A DNA stretch of 64,000 nucleotides from Legionellales bacterium (GTDB taxonomy: Bacteria > Pseudomonadota > Gammaproteobacteria > UBA1113): contig PAPY01000007.1 in assembly GCA_002709565.1 (NCBI GenBank), positions 142,969 to 206,968 on the forward strand, read 5' to 3'. Under the pieces are notes generated by a model. It saw only the letters and a program-made list of their open reading frames with translations, made no database searches and was not told the origin of the DNA. Shown piece after piece: positions 16,730 to 24,427 of the stretch (the stretch's first letter is position 1; every line of letters starts with the position of its first letter). A program made the translations under genes and the position numbers.

Positions 16730-18187
16730 ATGAACATAATCGGGCGTAAAAAGGAAGTCGAGCAGCTGCAACAACTGTATGAGTCAGATTCTGCAGAATT
16801 TTTGGCACTCTATGGTCGACGACGCGTGGGCAAAACCTACCTAATTTGGCAGTACTTTCAGAATAAAAAGGGCTGTCTATTCTTTGATGTCACAGGTCTA
16901 AAAGACGGAAATATGGCCACTCAAATTGCCAATGTTATGGATCGCATTGGCAAGATTTTTTATAACGGATTAAAGCTGCAACACGAAAAAAACTGGCGTG
17001 ATGTATTTGAGCGGATTAATGATGCGATAGAAAACCAAACCAGCGTGGAGAGGATAGTGATGTTTTTCGATGAGTTGCCTTGGATGGCAACTCCTCGCTC
17101 AAAATTACTCGAAACCCTGGATTACTATTGGAATCAATACTGGTCGCGAAACCCTAAAATCAAATTAATTATTTGTGGCTCTTCAGCCTCCTGGATAATC
17201 AATAAAATCATTAATAGTAAAGGCGGTCTACATAATCGCGTCACCGAACAAATGTTATTAAAACCATATGATTTGTCAAACACTAAAAAGTTCTTACAAG
17301 CGCGTGATCTTAATCTCAGCGATAAACAGATTCTTTTGCTTTATATGGTTACAGGAGGGATCCCATTTTATTTGGCTAAAATAAAATGGAAAACATCAGC
17401 GATGCAAATCATCCAAAAACTCTGCTTCAGTGAGGATGCGTTTTTTCTGGGCGAATTTGATAACTTATTTTCGTCCCTCTTTAAAGATCATGGTGACCAT
17501 ATAAAAATAGTCAAAATACTCGCCCAAAATCGCTACGGTATCATGAAGAATAAACTGCTTAAACAGATTGGCGCGACTGGCGGCAATAGCGCAAAACGAT
17601 TAAATGAGTTAGAAGATGCGGGCTTCATCATGAGCTTTAAGCCACTCTATCATCGTCGACGCGGTATTTATTATCGTTTAGTTGATGAGTATACCTACTT
17701 TTATCTAAGGTGGATTGAGCCTATCAAATCAAAGTTACAAGCTGGCGCGTTTGACAAAAATGACTGGCAGGCAGTGCAATTGACGCCTGAATGGCATAGT
17801 TGGTTAGGCTATGCTTTTGAGTCGGTATGTTATAAACATATTGCTCAAATTAAACAAAAACTTGATTTACCACCCATGAGTTTAGCCAGTACGTGGAACT
17901 ATTCCCCTCAACAATCAAGTAATACCCAGGGAGCACAAATAGATTTGCTCTTCGATAGACGCGATGATGCCATCACCGTTTGTGAGATCAAATATAGCGA
18001 TAAACCATATACCATAACAAAGAGCTATGCTGACGTATTAAATCAAAAGCTAACTGTCTTCAAAGAACAAACACGCTCTAAGAAACAGCTACTAATTGCA
18101 TTTATTGCGGCAGAGGGATTAACGAATAATCAGTATAAGCAAACCCTAGTTAGTAGCATCGTTACCCTTGAAGATCTATTTGAATAA
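16730..18187 (+). CDS. ATPase_2/DUF234 family ATPase with PD-(D/E)XK-like C-terminus
   Basis: A 485-residue protein. Walker A is GRRRVGKT (residues 29-36); Walker B is IVMFFDELPWM (around 110). The middle part resembles a winged helix (GIMKNKLLKQIGATGGNSAKRLNELEDAGFIM). The C-terminal DUF234 region has GYAFESVCYKHI, then QIDLLFDRRDDAITVCEIKYSDKPY, which reads like the D-x-(E/D)-x-K core of a PD-(D/E)XK nuclease fold. Such ATPases are widespread, scattered and poorly understood; mobile-element, defence or regulatory roles have been suggested. It is bracketed by identical palindromes (16597-16649 and 18230-18282) with another just before its start, suggesting a transferable cassette or hairpin-mediated control. 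Confidence 0.85.
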   Translation: MNIIGRKKEVEQLQQLYESDSAEFLALYGRRRVGKTYLIWQYFQNKKGCLFFDVTGLKDGNMATQIANVMDRIGKIFYNGLKLQHEKNWRDVFERINDAIENQTSVERIVMFFDELPWMATPRSKLLETLDYYWNQYWSRNPKIKLIICGSSASWIINKIINSKGGLHNRVTEQMLLKPYDLSNTKKFLQARDLNLSDKQILLLYMVTGGIPFYLAKIKWKTSAMQIIQKLCFSEDAFFLGEFDNLFSSLFKDHGDHIKIVKILAQNRYGIMKNKLLKQIGATGGNSAKRLNELEDAGFIMSFKPLYHRRRGIYYRLVDEYTYFYLRWIEPIKSKLQAGAFDKNDWQAVQLTPEWHSWLGYAFESVCYKHIAQIKQKLDLPPMSLASTWNYSPQQSSNTQGAQIDLLFDRRDDAITVCEIKYSDKPYTITKSYADVLNQKLTVFKEQTRSKKQLLIAFIAAEGLTNNQYKQTLVSSIVTLEDLFE

Positions 18188-18229
18188 GGTTACAGAAAGT
18201 TAGCCTCGTAACAGGTACATTTCTGACCT

Positions 18230-18282
18230 TGTGTTATAGCGCCGGTTATAAGTAGTCTATCGCCGGCGCTATAACACAAAAG
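18230..18282. repeat. Palindromic repeat, copy 3 of 3
   Basis: Identical over 53 bases to copy 1 (16597-16649), including the non-palindromic loop. It lies 42 bases after the DUF234 ATPase stop and before the convergent beta-lactamase gene. It could also serve as a terminator hairpin for both genes. Confidence 0.85.
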
Positions 18283-18332
18283 CAAAAATAAAGGTATTTA
18301 ACCGCCGATTATTGGGGGCGGGTGATGCTGCA

Positions 18333-19238
18333 CTAACTCATCATCACTGATTTACTCATGCATTGATTAGATTTAGCTAATTCAGCAAAAACAATCTCAG
18401 TGGTTTGGGCAATAATATCATCGCGATTCTTAGCATCACTGTCAGTTTGATTCGTATAAATGGAAATTACAATAGGCTTACAGAATGGCGACCAAGCGAG
18501 TGCAATATCGTTAGCAACACCGTAATCACCTGAACCAGTTTTGTCAGCAACAGTCCAGCCGATAGGCACACCCGCACGTATGCGTTGATTACCGGTGGTA
18601 TTGTTGGTTAACCAGGTCGTTAGCTTTTGTTTATTTTCAGGGGACAAGACATCGTCTAAAGTTAATTTCTGTAAACTTATCGCCATGTCCTTTGGTGTTG
18701 ACGTGTCACTGGTATCATAAGGATTAGAATTAAGATTCACTTCGTAATTTGTCACGTTAAAGGATGCATTACCGATAGCGTTAGCAAAACGCGTAATAGC
18801 TTCGGGGCCGCCTAAATTTTCCATAATGAGATTAACCGCACCATTATCGCTATAACTGACAGCAGCCTCGGCGAGTTCTTCCAGCGTCATGCCGTCTTTG
18901 ACATGCTGCTTGGTAATAGGTGTCCAGCCAACTAAGTCTTTTTGTGAATAAGTAATGCGTTCATTCAGTAAGTCATCATCGGTCTTGGCTTGGTACAAGA
19001 GCGCACCGGCAGCGATGGTTTTAAAGGTGCTCTGGAATGGAAAGCGCTCATCCGCACGGTGCGCAATGATATTGCCATTATTGGTATCAATAGCATAAAC
19101 GCCAATTTTGCCATTAAAACTGTGCTCAAGCCCAGCTAACTTTTCATCTGCTGCAGTGGGTGATGGTTTAGCGACGGCAATGGTTGCAATGCTGAGAAGT
19201 GATGTCATTAAGAAGATAGGAAAACATTTAAAAAACAT
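18333..19238 (-). CDS. Class A beta-lactamase
   Basis: A 301-residue serine beta-lactamase precursor that hydrolyses the beta-lactam ring in the periplasm. From ATG 19238 it has a signal peptide (about 23 residues). Motifs fall almost at Ambler positions: S70-T-F-K73 (FQSTFK), S130-D-N132 (SYSDNG), E166-x-x-L-N170 (YEVNLN) and K-T-G (ADKTGSGDYG). All catalytic residues are present, so an active enzyme is expected. The frame extends to ATG 19304, but that would put 22 residues before the signal peptide. No Cys precedes the active Ser, so it lacks the Cys69 disulfide of KPC-like carbapenemases. No ampR-like regulator or integron is adjacent, which suggests a resident chromosomal gene. Confidence 0.95.
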   Translation of the reverse strand: MFFKCFPIFLMTSLLSIATIAVAKPSPTAADEKLAGLEHSFNGKIGVYAIDTNNGNIIAHRADERFPFQSTFKTIAAGALLYQAKTDDDLLNERITYSQKDLVGWTPITKQHVKDGMTLEELAEAAVSYSDNGAVNLIMENLGGPEAITRFANAIGNASFNVTNYEVNLNSNPYDTSDTSTPKDMAISLQKLTLDDVLSPENKQKLTTWLTNNTTGNQRIRAGVPIGWTVADKTGSGDYGVANDIALAWSPFCKPIVISIYTNQTDSDAKNRDDIIAQTTEIVFAELAKSNQCMSKSVMMS

Positions 19239-19344
19239 AAGCTGGTCTCGCGGTAGAATTCCAGAGGAAGTATACATGATCGATGCTAACGCGCAATACG
19301 TCAATGTGTATGATAGTCAGTGCTGATGATGAATTGTTTATGGC

Positions 19345-19947
19345 TTAGTTAATTGTATCTGTCACATTAGTCAGATAGCCTTCCTGGATAGCTTTGCTGA
19401 CTAGTGCTGCTTTATTTCCAACATTGAACTTAAGCTTTAAACTCGCAAGGTATTTTTCCGTGGTGCGATGTGACAAACAAAGAACATCGCCAATTTCGCG
19501 GCAAGTTTTTCCTTGCAAAAACAGCTGCAAACATTGCTGTTCGCGCTGGCTTAATTGTCGTTGTTTGAGCGTTGGAAATGTGACTTCTTCTAGTGGTGTG
19601 GCTTGAGCAAAAATGCCTTGATGAACACCACTCCCATCACTAAAGCGATGCTTGCTCACTAAGAACGGAATCATTTCTGATTGATGAGAGAAGCGCGCAT
19701 ATTCAATGCCTTGGAATCCACCTTGGTGAAGCGCTATTTGGTCATCATGAACTGCTTGCTCCGCAAACTCAGCCCAGGCCAGACTCTCGTCCCGTGCACC
19801 AATAATTTGCTTAGAAGTTTGATACCCCAAAAGTCGGGCAAACTGGGGGCTGATACCTAGATATTCTGAATCAGTGTCTTTCCACAGATAGAAGCCATCC
19901 AGAGATTGTAGTGAATTTTCAATGAGTTGTAGTGTTAACATAGCCAT
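19345..19947 (-). CDS. PAS-LuxR transcriptional regulator
   Basis: A 200-residue protein. Residues 1-115 form a PAS-like domain (DGFYLWKDTDSEYLGISPQFARLLGY, then FPVFLVSKHRFSD-like strands). Residues 130-195 are a LuxR-type helix-turn-helix: LSQREQQCLQLFLQGKTCREIGDVLCLSHRTTEKYLASLKLKF, with the recognition helix around SHRTTEKYLASL. PAS-LuxR proteins of this small size are expanded in Legionellales. The signal sensed is unknown. A second member lies at 61386-62072. It ends 40 bases beyond where the beta-lactamase frame opens and could be in the same transcription unit. Confidence 0.85.
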   Translation of the reverse strand: MAMLTLQLIENSLQSLDGFYLWKDTDSEYLGISPQFARLLGYQTSKQIIGARDESLAWAEFAEQAVHDDQIALHQGGFQGIEYARFSHQSEMIPFLVSKHRFSDGSGVHQGIFAQATPLEEVTFPTLKQRQLSQREQQCLQLFLQGKTCREIGDVLCLSHRTTEKYLASLKLKFNVGNKAALVSKAIQEGYLTNVTDTIN

Positions 19948-20043
19948 TCCTCAAGGCAACGAAAGGCAGATTGTACCAAAAGTGAACAGACAGATCAAAT
20001 CGTTTAAGTTAACCAGAAAGGCCGGATTTCGGATGGTTTTATA

Positions 20044-20085
20044 GTTACACTCATTTTAGCTGGGTAAAATAATTGAAAGTGTAAC
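20044..20085. promoter_or_regulatory. Inverted repeat GTTACACT/AGTGTAAC
   Basis: Arms GTTACACT (20044-20051) and AGTGTAAC (20078-20085), 26 bases apart, lie between the divergent PAS-LuxR and higB-like genes. The spacing suits a dimeric regulator binding two half-sites, possibly the LuxR protein. Confidence 0.3.
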
Positions 20086-20127
20086 ATTAATATATTCAAG
20101 GGGTTATCTTTTCTTTAAAATTAGCTC

Positions 20128-20154
20128 TTGACACATTGTCGCTTATAGGCGACA
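20128..20154 (+). promoter_or_regulatory. Promoter and candidate operator of the HigBA pair
   Basis: TTGACA at 20128-20133 is a perfect -35 hexamer. An 18-bp palindrome, TGTCGC-TTATAG-GCGACA, covers 20137-20154 and ends seven bases before the toxin ATG. Antitoxins of this type usually repress their own operon by binding such a palindrome. A clear -10 at 17 bases is not obvious. Confidence 0.55.
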
Positions 20155-20161
20155 GTTAACT

Positions 20162-20509
20162 ATGAAAACAAAAAATATTCGTTACTACAGGACCCTATGT
20201 GGGAAGGAACCATTCTCAGACTGGTTAAGAGGGCTAAGAGATCTTACAACCAGAGCGAGGGTTTTGCGGAGACTAGACAGGGTAGCGTTAGGGCATTATG
20301 GGGACTATAAAGCGCTAGGTGATGGGGTCTATGAGTTAAGATTAGCATTTGGACCTGGTTATCGAGTATATTTTTGTGAATATGATAATGTGACAGTTAT
20401 TTTGCTGATAGCAGGGGACAAGTCCAGGCAATCAAAGGACATTGCATTGGCGAAACAATACTGTCGAGAACTAAGGGGAAACAATCATGAGCAAGCGATC
20501 AATGATTAA
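20162..20509 (+). CDS. RelE/ParE-superfamily toxin (HigB-like addiction module killer)
   Basis: A 115-residue protein of the addiction-module killer group (RelE/ParE fold). Diagnostic segments are PFSDWLRGLRDLTTRARVLRRLDRV, GDYKALGDGVYELRLAFGPGYRVYF and VILLIAGDKSRQSKDIALAKQY. HigB/RelE toxins are mRNA interferases acting at the ribosome. It overlaps the antitoxin gene by 23 bases. Toxin-first order is typical for higBA. The strand and palindrome upstream fit an autoregulated operon. Confidence 0.9.
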   Translation: MKTKNIRYYRTLCGKEPFSDWLRGLRDLTTRARVLRRLDRVALGHYGDYKALGDGVYELRLAFGPGYRVYFCEYDNVTVILLIAGDKSRQSKDIALAKQYCRELRGNNHEQAIND

Positions 20510-20828
20510 TAAAACAAGTAGTGTGCATGATTTACAAATTGAATTATTGCAAGATCAACAAACGGCAGCGGCATACCTCAAAGTTGCGCTTGATGAATAT
20601 CAAGAAGATGGTAATACAGAAGTGTTTTTGCTAGCATTGCGCAATGTTGCTGAAGCAAGAGGTGGTATTGGAAAGCTTGCGCAAAAAACGCATTTAAATC
20701 GCCAAAGTCTATATCAAACATTATCAAGCAGAGGAAATCCTCGGCTTGATACATTAGGAAAGGTTTTGTTGGCCCTAGGATTTCATTTGTCAATCGAGGC
20801 GATTAATGATACATATGAAGCAGCATAG
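20487..20828 (+). CDS. HigA-like antitoxin (XRE-type helix-turn-helix)
   Basis: A 113-residue protein. Residues about 25-100 match the addiction-module antidote family: DEYQEDGNTEVFLLALRNVAEARGGIGKLAQKTHLNRQSLYQTLSSRGNPRLDTLGKVLLALGF. The helix-turn-helix is GGIGKLAQKTHLNRQSLYQTLS. It should bind both the toxin and the 20137-20154 palindrome. The ATG at 20487 lies inside the toxin gene with GGGGAAA before it; an ATG at 20502 is a possible alternative. Confidence 0.9.
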   Translation: MSKRSMINKTSSVHDLQIELLQDQQTAAAYLKVALDEYQEDGNTEVFLLALRNVAEARGGIGKLAQKTHLNRQSLYQTLSSRGNPRLDTLGKVLLALGFHLSIEAINDTYEAA

Positions 20829-20860
20829 AAAAGTAGTTTTGAATTTTTAATCGCAGTAAT

Positions 20861-20944
20861 ATGATTGACCACATCACCATCAATGTCAGTAATTACACTG
20901 ACTCTAAGCTTTTTTACCAAACGTTACTGTTACCGCTAGGGTAT
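20861..20944 (+). pseudogene. N-terminal fragment of a glyoxalase/VOC protein, split by an insertion
   Basis: The first 28 codons, MIDHITINVSNYTDSKLFYQ followed by TLLLPLGY, are the start of a vicinal-oxygen-chelate (glyoxalase-type) protein of about 125 residues. After LGY (ending at 20944) the sequence turns into the antisense of the 542-residue gene. The matching C-terminal part is at about 22750-22980. The middle of the protein, roughly 35 residues, is missing. Confidence 0.8.
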
Positions 20945-22573
20945 CTAATGAATATAGCCGTAACTCACGCCGAGAATGGCACCTCCGTTCAGGCCTGTAG
21001 CAAGGCCAGCACCGACGCCAGCAACCAAGCATGCTGCTATGGTGATCGGTATTGTTACCGGTGCGGTCAACCAGTAAAGCAAAGCTGCAACGGCGCCAAC
21101 AATAAGACCACTAACAAGTCCGGCACTAGAACCAAAAACCGCACCAAAGAAACCATATTTTGCAATATTCCATACTGTCGAAGATGTGGCGCTCTCAGAG
21201 GATGCTACTTCACTGGTTGAATTGCTATTTTCATATTTAGTTATACATGATACTTTATTTGTTTTTCGGTCACTATAGGTGTTTAGTCTTTCTTCATAAA
21301 ACTTTCTTCGGTAAAAACAACATATCTTATCCCAGCCATCATTGCGACGTTTAGAAAATTCAGAGTCGATCTCAGTTTGCTGCTGATAATAGATAGCATA
21401 ATTAGGTGGCGGTGCGGTCATTTCTACTGATGGTGGTTGCACTTTATAACCTGGAAGTAATCCAAGTACATACTCGGCTGGCCCTAGCACTTCATGGAGA
21501 GAATGGAACCCACCCGCAACCAGATATGCTGCGACAGCAGCTAGATAGTGCTGTTTGTCAGCTAGTGTCTTAAAATTACAAAGTACCTCCATTTGTGATA
21601 AAAACAAGCTTGTCATTCCTGATGGTCCAGAAACATAAACAGCGTCATTATGGCTTAAATCAGTTACGTAAGGTGACTCAAGATTTGCTTTTTGATGTTT
21701 TGCATCAGGGCACCATGAGTTGGAATGAGATGGCAAACCATCATTGAACTCTTCTTGATCAAGCAACATTATTCCCATTGTGTTTGTCCGTTTGTCTGTA
21801 ACGAGTCTGCCATATCTGCCACGATTTATATGGGACTTGAATAACTTTGAATTATAGAAAAGTTCGTCAGCGATATGCTTAACGAGACGAGATGGTATTT
21901 TGTCCTTGTTTGTCTTGCATATCTCTTGGAATTTCCCTATTGACTCCTTCTCATTATCAATGCCGATGTTTATATTACGAATGACAACTTGTGCAAATTT
22001 AAAGTGAATTAACATTATTCTAGCTAGGTCAATATTATCAGTACTTTTCAATGCAGTTATCACATCATCAATGGTTGGTTTTTTTTTGAATGCGCCGAAT
22101 GCAATTTCAGTTTCACGTTCCGTGAGTTTTATGCAAAAACCTTCCATGATGTTCTTATGATTAACTAAGTCTTTATGATGCTCTAATGCTCTAATGATTT
22201 TTTCAGACACTGCTTTTACGGATGCGGTCATTTTTGTAGTTGGATTTGAGAATAGCTCTATTTGTAATTGTGACTCAATTCGACGTTGTAATGGTGCTGC
22301 ATATCGTTCATGTTCTGTTTGTTTAAAAGTGATACTCTTGTAGATATCTTCAAGGCTAATTAAAAAAAACTTTTCTTCTTTAGCTAATGAGTCACAGTTA
22401 TAATGAAGTCCTTTTAAAAAACGCGCACCAATAGTAAGGTCCTGCTCGTGGTTATCAATCAATCTCTTGAATTCTTCGATGGTTTTATCGATCCTAGTAT
22501 CATCATGCTTTCCAGAGAGATCACGCAGATAGCAGATAGTAAATAGATATATGTCGGTCTTTGATGTGAACAT
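20945..22573 (-). CDS. Unknown 542-residue protein with C-terminal membrane segments, inserted in a VOC gene (candidate effector)
   Basis: A Lys/Glu/Ile-rich, AT-rich gene unlike its neighbours. The N-terminal 400 residues are mostly helical in character, with a conspicuous segment YLAAVAAYLVAGGFHSLHEVLGPAEYVLGLLPGY (around 340-375). The last 80 residues (about 460-540) contain two long Gly/Ala-rich hydrophobic stretches, FFGAVFGSSAGLVSGLIVGA and ITIAACLVAGVGAGLATGL, probably membrane helices. There is no signal peptide. The stop codon (20945-20947) abuts the break in the VOC gene. I recognise no family for certain; the overall form resembles Legionella-type secreted effectors. Function unknown. 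Confidence 0.7.
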   Translation of the reverse strand: MFTSKTDIYLFTICYLRDLSGKHDDTRIDKTIEEFKRLIDNHEQDLTIGARFLKGLHYNCDSLAKEEKFFLISLEDIYKSITFKQTEHERYAAPLQRRIESQLQIELFSNPTTKMTASVKAVSEKIIRALEHHKDLVNHKNIMEGFCIKLTERETEIAFGAFKKKPTIDDVITALKSTDNIDLARIMLIHFKFAQVVIRNINIGIDNEKESIGKFQEICKTNKDKIPSRLVKHIADELFYNSKLFKSHINRGRYGRLVTDKRTNTMGIMLLDQEEFNDGLPSHSNSWCPDAKHQKANLESPYVTDLSHNDAVYVSGPSGMTSLFLSQMEVLCNFKTLADKQHYLAAVAAYLVAGGFHSLHEVLGPAEYVLGLLPGYKVQPPSVEMTAPPPNYAIYYQQQTEIDSEFSKRRNDGWDKICCFYRRKFYEERLNTYSDRKTNKVSCITKYENSNSTSEVASSESATSSTVWNIAKYGFFGAVFGSSAGLVSGLIVGAVAALLYWLTAPVTIPITIAACLVAGVGAGLATGLNGGAILGVSYGYIH

Positions 22574-22745
22574 GAGTATTTATCATAATTATTAGTTAGT
22601 GCTATGATAGTTGATGCTTATTAAGGTAATATTAATTTATGATTTAATTTACAAGTGTAATAAAATCAGTCGGTTATAGCCTAGTTGTGACTTAAACTCA
22701 GGGGGTAGGGACGATAAATTATCATATTTTAATAAAAAACGATTT
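22574..22745. other. Right-hand non-coding part of the insertion in the VOC gene
   Basis: AT-rich sequence upstream of the 542-residue gene, carrying its promoter. No inverted terminal repeats or target duplication matching the left junction near 20944 could be seen. Confidence 0.4.
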
Positions 22746-22980
22746 TACAGCATTATAGGGACACAACCAATCAGATAAACAACCTTCATCAATTCATATT
22801 GCACTTCGAGCAGAGACTCGGGGTGTTGTTGATGACTTTTATCAAGCTGGTATCGAGGCAGGCGGCCAAGATAACGGTAAACCAGGATTGCGCGAACACT
22901 ATCATCCTAACTACTATGGGGCATTTATTCTCGACCCAGACGGTAATAATATTGAAGCGGTTTGTTTCAACGTAGACTAA
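22746..22980 (+). pseudogene. C-terminal fragment of the split glyoxalase/VOC gene
   Basis: The frame is closed by TAG just upstream, then reads GHNQSDKQPSSIHIALRAET, followed by RGVVDDFYQAGIEAGGQ, NGKPGLREHYHPNYYGAF and ILDPDGNNIEAVCF. This is the typical C-terminal half of the VOC family that starts MIDH-x-T-I-x-V-S. The HIALRA strand and the EAV Glu belong to the metal site. There is no start codon. With 20861-20944 it makes up one broken gene. The final TAA overlaps the stop of the convergent cupin gene. Confidence 0.85.
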
Positions 22981-23486
22981 CTACCACGCACTCGGTGTTG
23001 ATTGATAATATCTCTATGCTGTGGGAATTGTTTAAGTAAAGTCTCATTATCAGCTAATTCCCAATCGCGGTAATCAAAGCCTGGTGAGACCGTACAACCC
23101 AGTAATGAATAGCTGTCTTTGTCATCAACCGATGCAGCAAACCATAATTCTTTAGGCACACAATAATGAAAAACTGCATTGTGTTCGGTAATCCCATTAC
23201 CTAACTTAATGGTTTCTAAGAAACCGTCAGTATTAAGAATATGTAGTGATAGCGTGCTGCCAGCATAGAAATGCCATATCTCATCAGATTTAATGCGATG
23301 CCATGAGGAGTAGTCTTCACCATCGAGTAGATAATAAATATGGGTAGCAGCTGGCCTTGTTGAACCTTCATACTGTTTAGGAACAGTGAAATGATCCTCA
23401 GCAGCATACGTTTGTTTGAAATAACCCCCTTCTGGGTGAGGTTCGAGTTCCATGGTTTTTATTAGTTTGGATATTGTATTAGACAT
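22977..23486 (-). CDS. Cupin_5 (DUF985) protein
   Basis: A 169-residue cupin-fold protein. LEPHPEGGYFKQTYAAED opens the domain; THIYYLLDGEDYSSWHRIKSDEIWHFYAGSTLSLHIL contains the core barrel with conserved H-x-x-x-S-D-E-x-W-x-x-x-x-G; SLLGCTVSPGFDYRDWELAD closes it. DUF985 members are widespread single-domain cupins of uncertain function; some are annotated as sugar-binding or epimerase-like. It ends in a four-base convergent overlap with the VOC remnant, so the two genes were adjacent before the insertion. Confidence 0.9.
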   Translation of the reverse strand: MSNTISKLIKTMELEPHPEGGYFKQTYAAEDHFTVPKQYEGSTRPAATHIYYLLDGEDYSSWHRIKSDEIWHFYAGSTLSLHILNTDGFLETIKLGNGITEHNAVFHYCVPKELWFAASVDDKDSYSLLGCTVSPGFDYRDWELADNETLLKQFPQHRDIINQHRVRGS

Positions 23487-23501
23487 TGTACTTAACTTCG
23501 C

Positions 23502-23822
23502 TCACTCAAACTGTTCCAACAATACTGAGCCAGGATAAACACTTTGTAAAAAAGCATCAGATTGCATTTTTTCTCGCGTAGTGATGACCAGGTCAATTTT
23601 CTGATCACCAATAATGGTTTTTATTTCACTTAAAATATCGGCTTTATTAAAGGCTATTGTTGAGCGTATTGCATCACTTTCAACAATTAATAAAAGGTCA
23701 ATATCGCCGCCTTTAGCGCTATCATCGGCACGACTGCCAAATAATCGTAACTCTGCTGGTGGAATTACATATTTGAGGATAACATCAGAGAATGCTTTTT
23801 TTTCATCGCTGCTAATACGCAT
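23502..23822 (-). CDS. Minimal nucleotidyltransferase (MntA-like antitoxin)
   Basis: A 106-residue nucleotidyltransferase-fold protein with the motif GSRADDSAKGGDIDLLL (Gly29-Ser30, then Asp40-x-Asp42), the metal-binding core of minimal nucleotidyltransferases. In HEPN/MNT toxin-antitoxin modules the MNT protein transfers AMP to a Tyr of the HEPN ribonuclease and so silences it. It starts five bases after the HEPN gene stop, in the same direction. Confidence 0.88.
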   Translation of the reverse strand: MRISSDEKKAFSDVILKYVIPPAELRLFGSRADDSAKGGDIDLLLIVESDAIRSTIAFNKADILSEIKTIIGDQKIDLVITTREKMQSDAFLQSVYPGSVLLEQFE

Positions 23823-23827
23823 CGTGT

Positions 23828-24256
23828 TTAGCTACCAATAACGGATTTGATAGATAATAACGTGGGGCATAGTGATTTGAGTTTCTGGTAGAAAGCCGTT
23901 AAATCTTCATCATTGTATTCATGAGCTGCGGCATTGCGCAATTCACGGATCATCGCCCACTCATTTGCATCAGTAATTAGTCCGAGTTTCTCAGCTTTAT
24001 TCAAATAATCACGGGTTGTGCCTTTGAAGCCTGGTTCCTCGAGGGCAATTTTAGTTCTGAGAAATTGTGTGACGAAGATATCTGATACGCGGGCAAATCG
24101 TGACGAGTAACTCTCCCACGTCTCCATGATTTCATCATCCATATCAGACAGTTGGTCAGGTAAGTTGCTAATCTTGTTATAGCTATAATCAAGATGCTCT
24201 AGAGCTTTGGAGAGTTTACGACTGGTTTCTTTTAGAAGAACTTCATAGTCTGGCAT
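23828..24256 (-). CDS. HEPN-domain toxin (HepT-like)
   Basis: A 142-residue helical protein. RELRNAAAHEYNDE gives Arg107-x4-His112-x-Tyr114, the R-X4-H-X-Y motif of HepT ribonucleases; the Tyr is the residue adenylylated by MntA in the Shewanella system. It is first in the pair with the MNT gene, five bases apart. Together with HigBA at 20162 this makes two toxin-antitoxin modules within 4 kb of the tRNA-Phe end of the accessory block. Confidence 0.85.
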   Translation of the reverse strand: MPDYEVLLKETSRKLSKALEHLDYSYNKISNLPDQLSDMDDEIMETWESYSSRFARVSDIFVTQFLRTKIALEEPGFKGTTRDYLNKAEKLGLITDANEWAMIRELRNAAAHEYNDEDLTAFYQKLKSLCPTLLSIKSVIGS

Positions 24257-24326
24257 GTTGTATCCTACTGTTGCTCAGCCTCGCTTATCTCACTGATTAA
24301 CATGGTAAGTATAGATGGCCTGCCGC

Positions 24327-24354
24327 CCGAAGCACCTTTAGGTGCGTAGGGTGG
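24327..24354. repeat. Small repeat CCCGAAGC...GCGTAGGGTGG
   Basis: This segment next to the tRNA 3' end resembles 34488-34514: both read CCCGAAGC, about ten variable bases, then GCGTAGGGTGG. It partly overlaps the last bases of tRNA-Phe. It may be a dispersed palindromic element. Confidence 0.45.
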
Positions 24355-24427
24355 TGGCCAGAGGTGGAATCGAACCACCGACACAGGGATTTTCAATCCC
24401 TTGCTCTACCGACTGAGCTATCTGGCC
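24352..24427 (-). tRNA. tRNA-Phe (GAA)
   Basis: A 76-base tRNA with encoded CCA. The acceptor stem pairs GGCCAGA with TCTGGCC, the anticodon loop is TTGAAAA (anticodon GAA), and the T-loop GGTTCGATTCC is standard. It lies downstream of the minus-strand asmA-mutY-yggX genes. Its 5' part is repeated at 24552-24572. Confidence 0.97.

Noticed and set aside
16597..18282. CRISPR-like array from the three palindromes
   Set aside because: Only three copies, irregular spacing with a full gene between, and no cas genes.
20861..21220. 119-codon frame starting with a VOC-like N-terminus
   Set aside because: Only the first 28 codons are real VOC sequence; the rest is the antisense of the 542-residue gene, so it is a chimera at an insertion junction.
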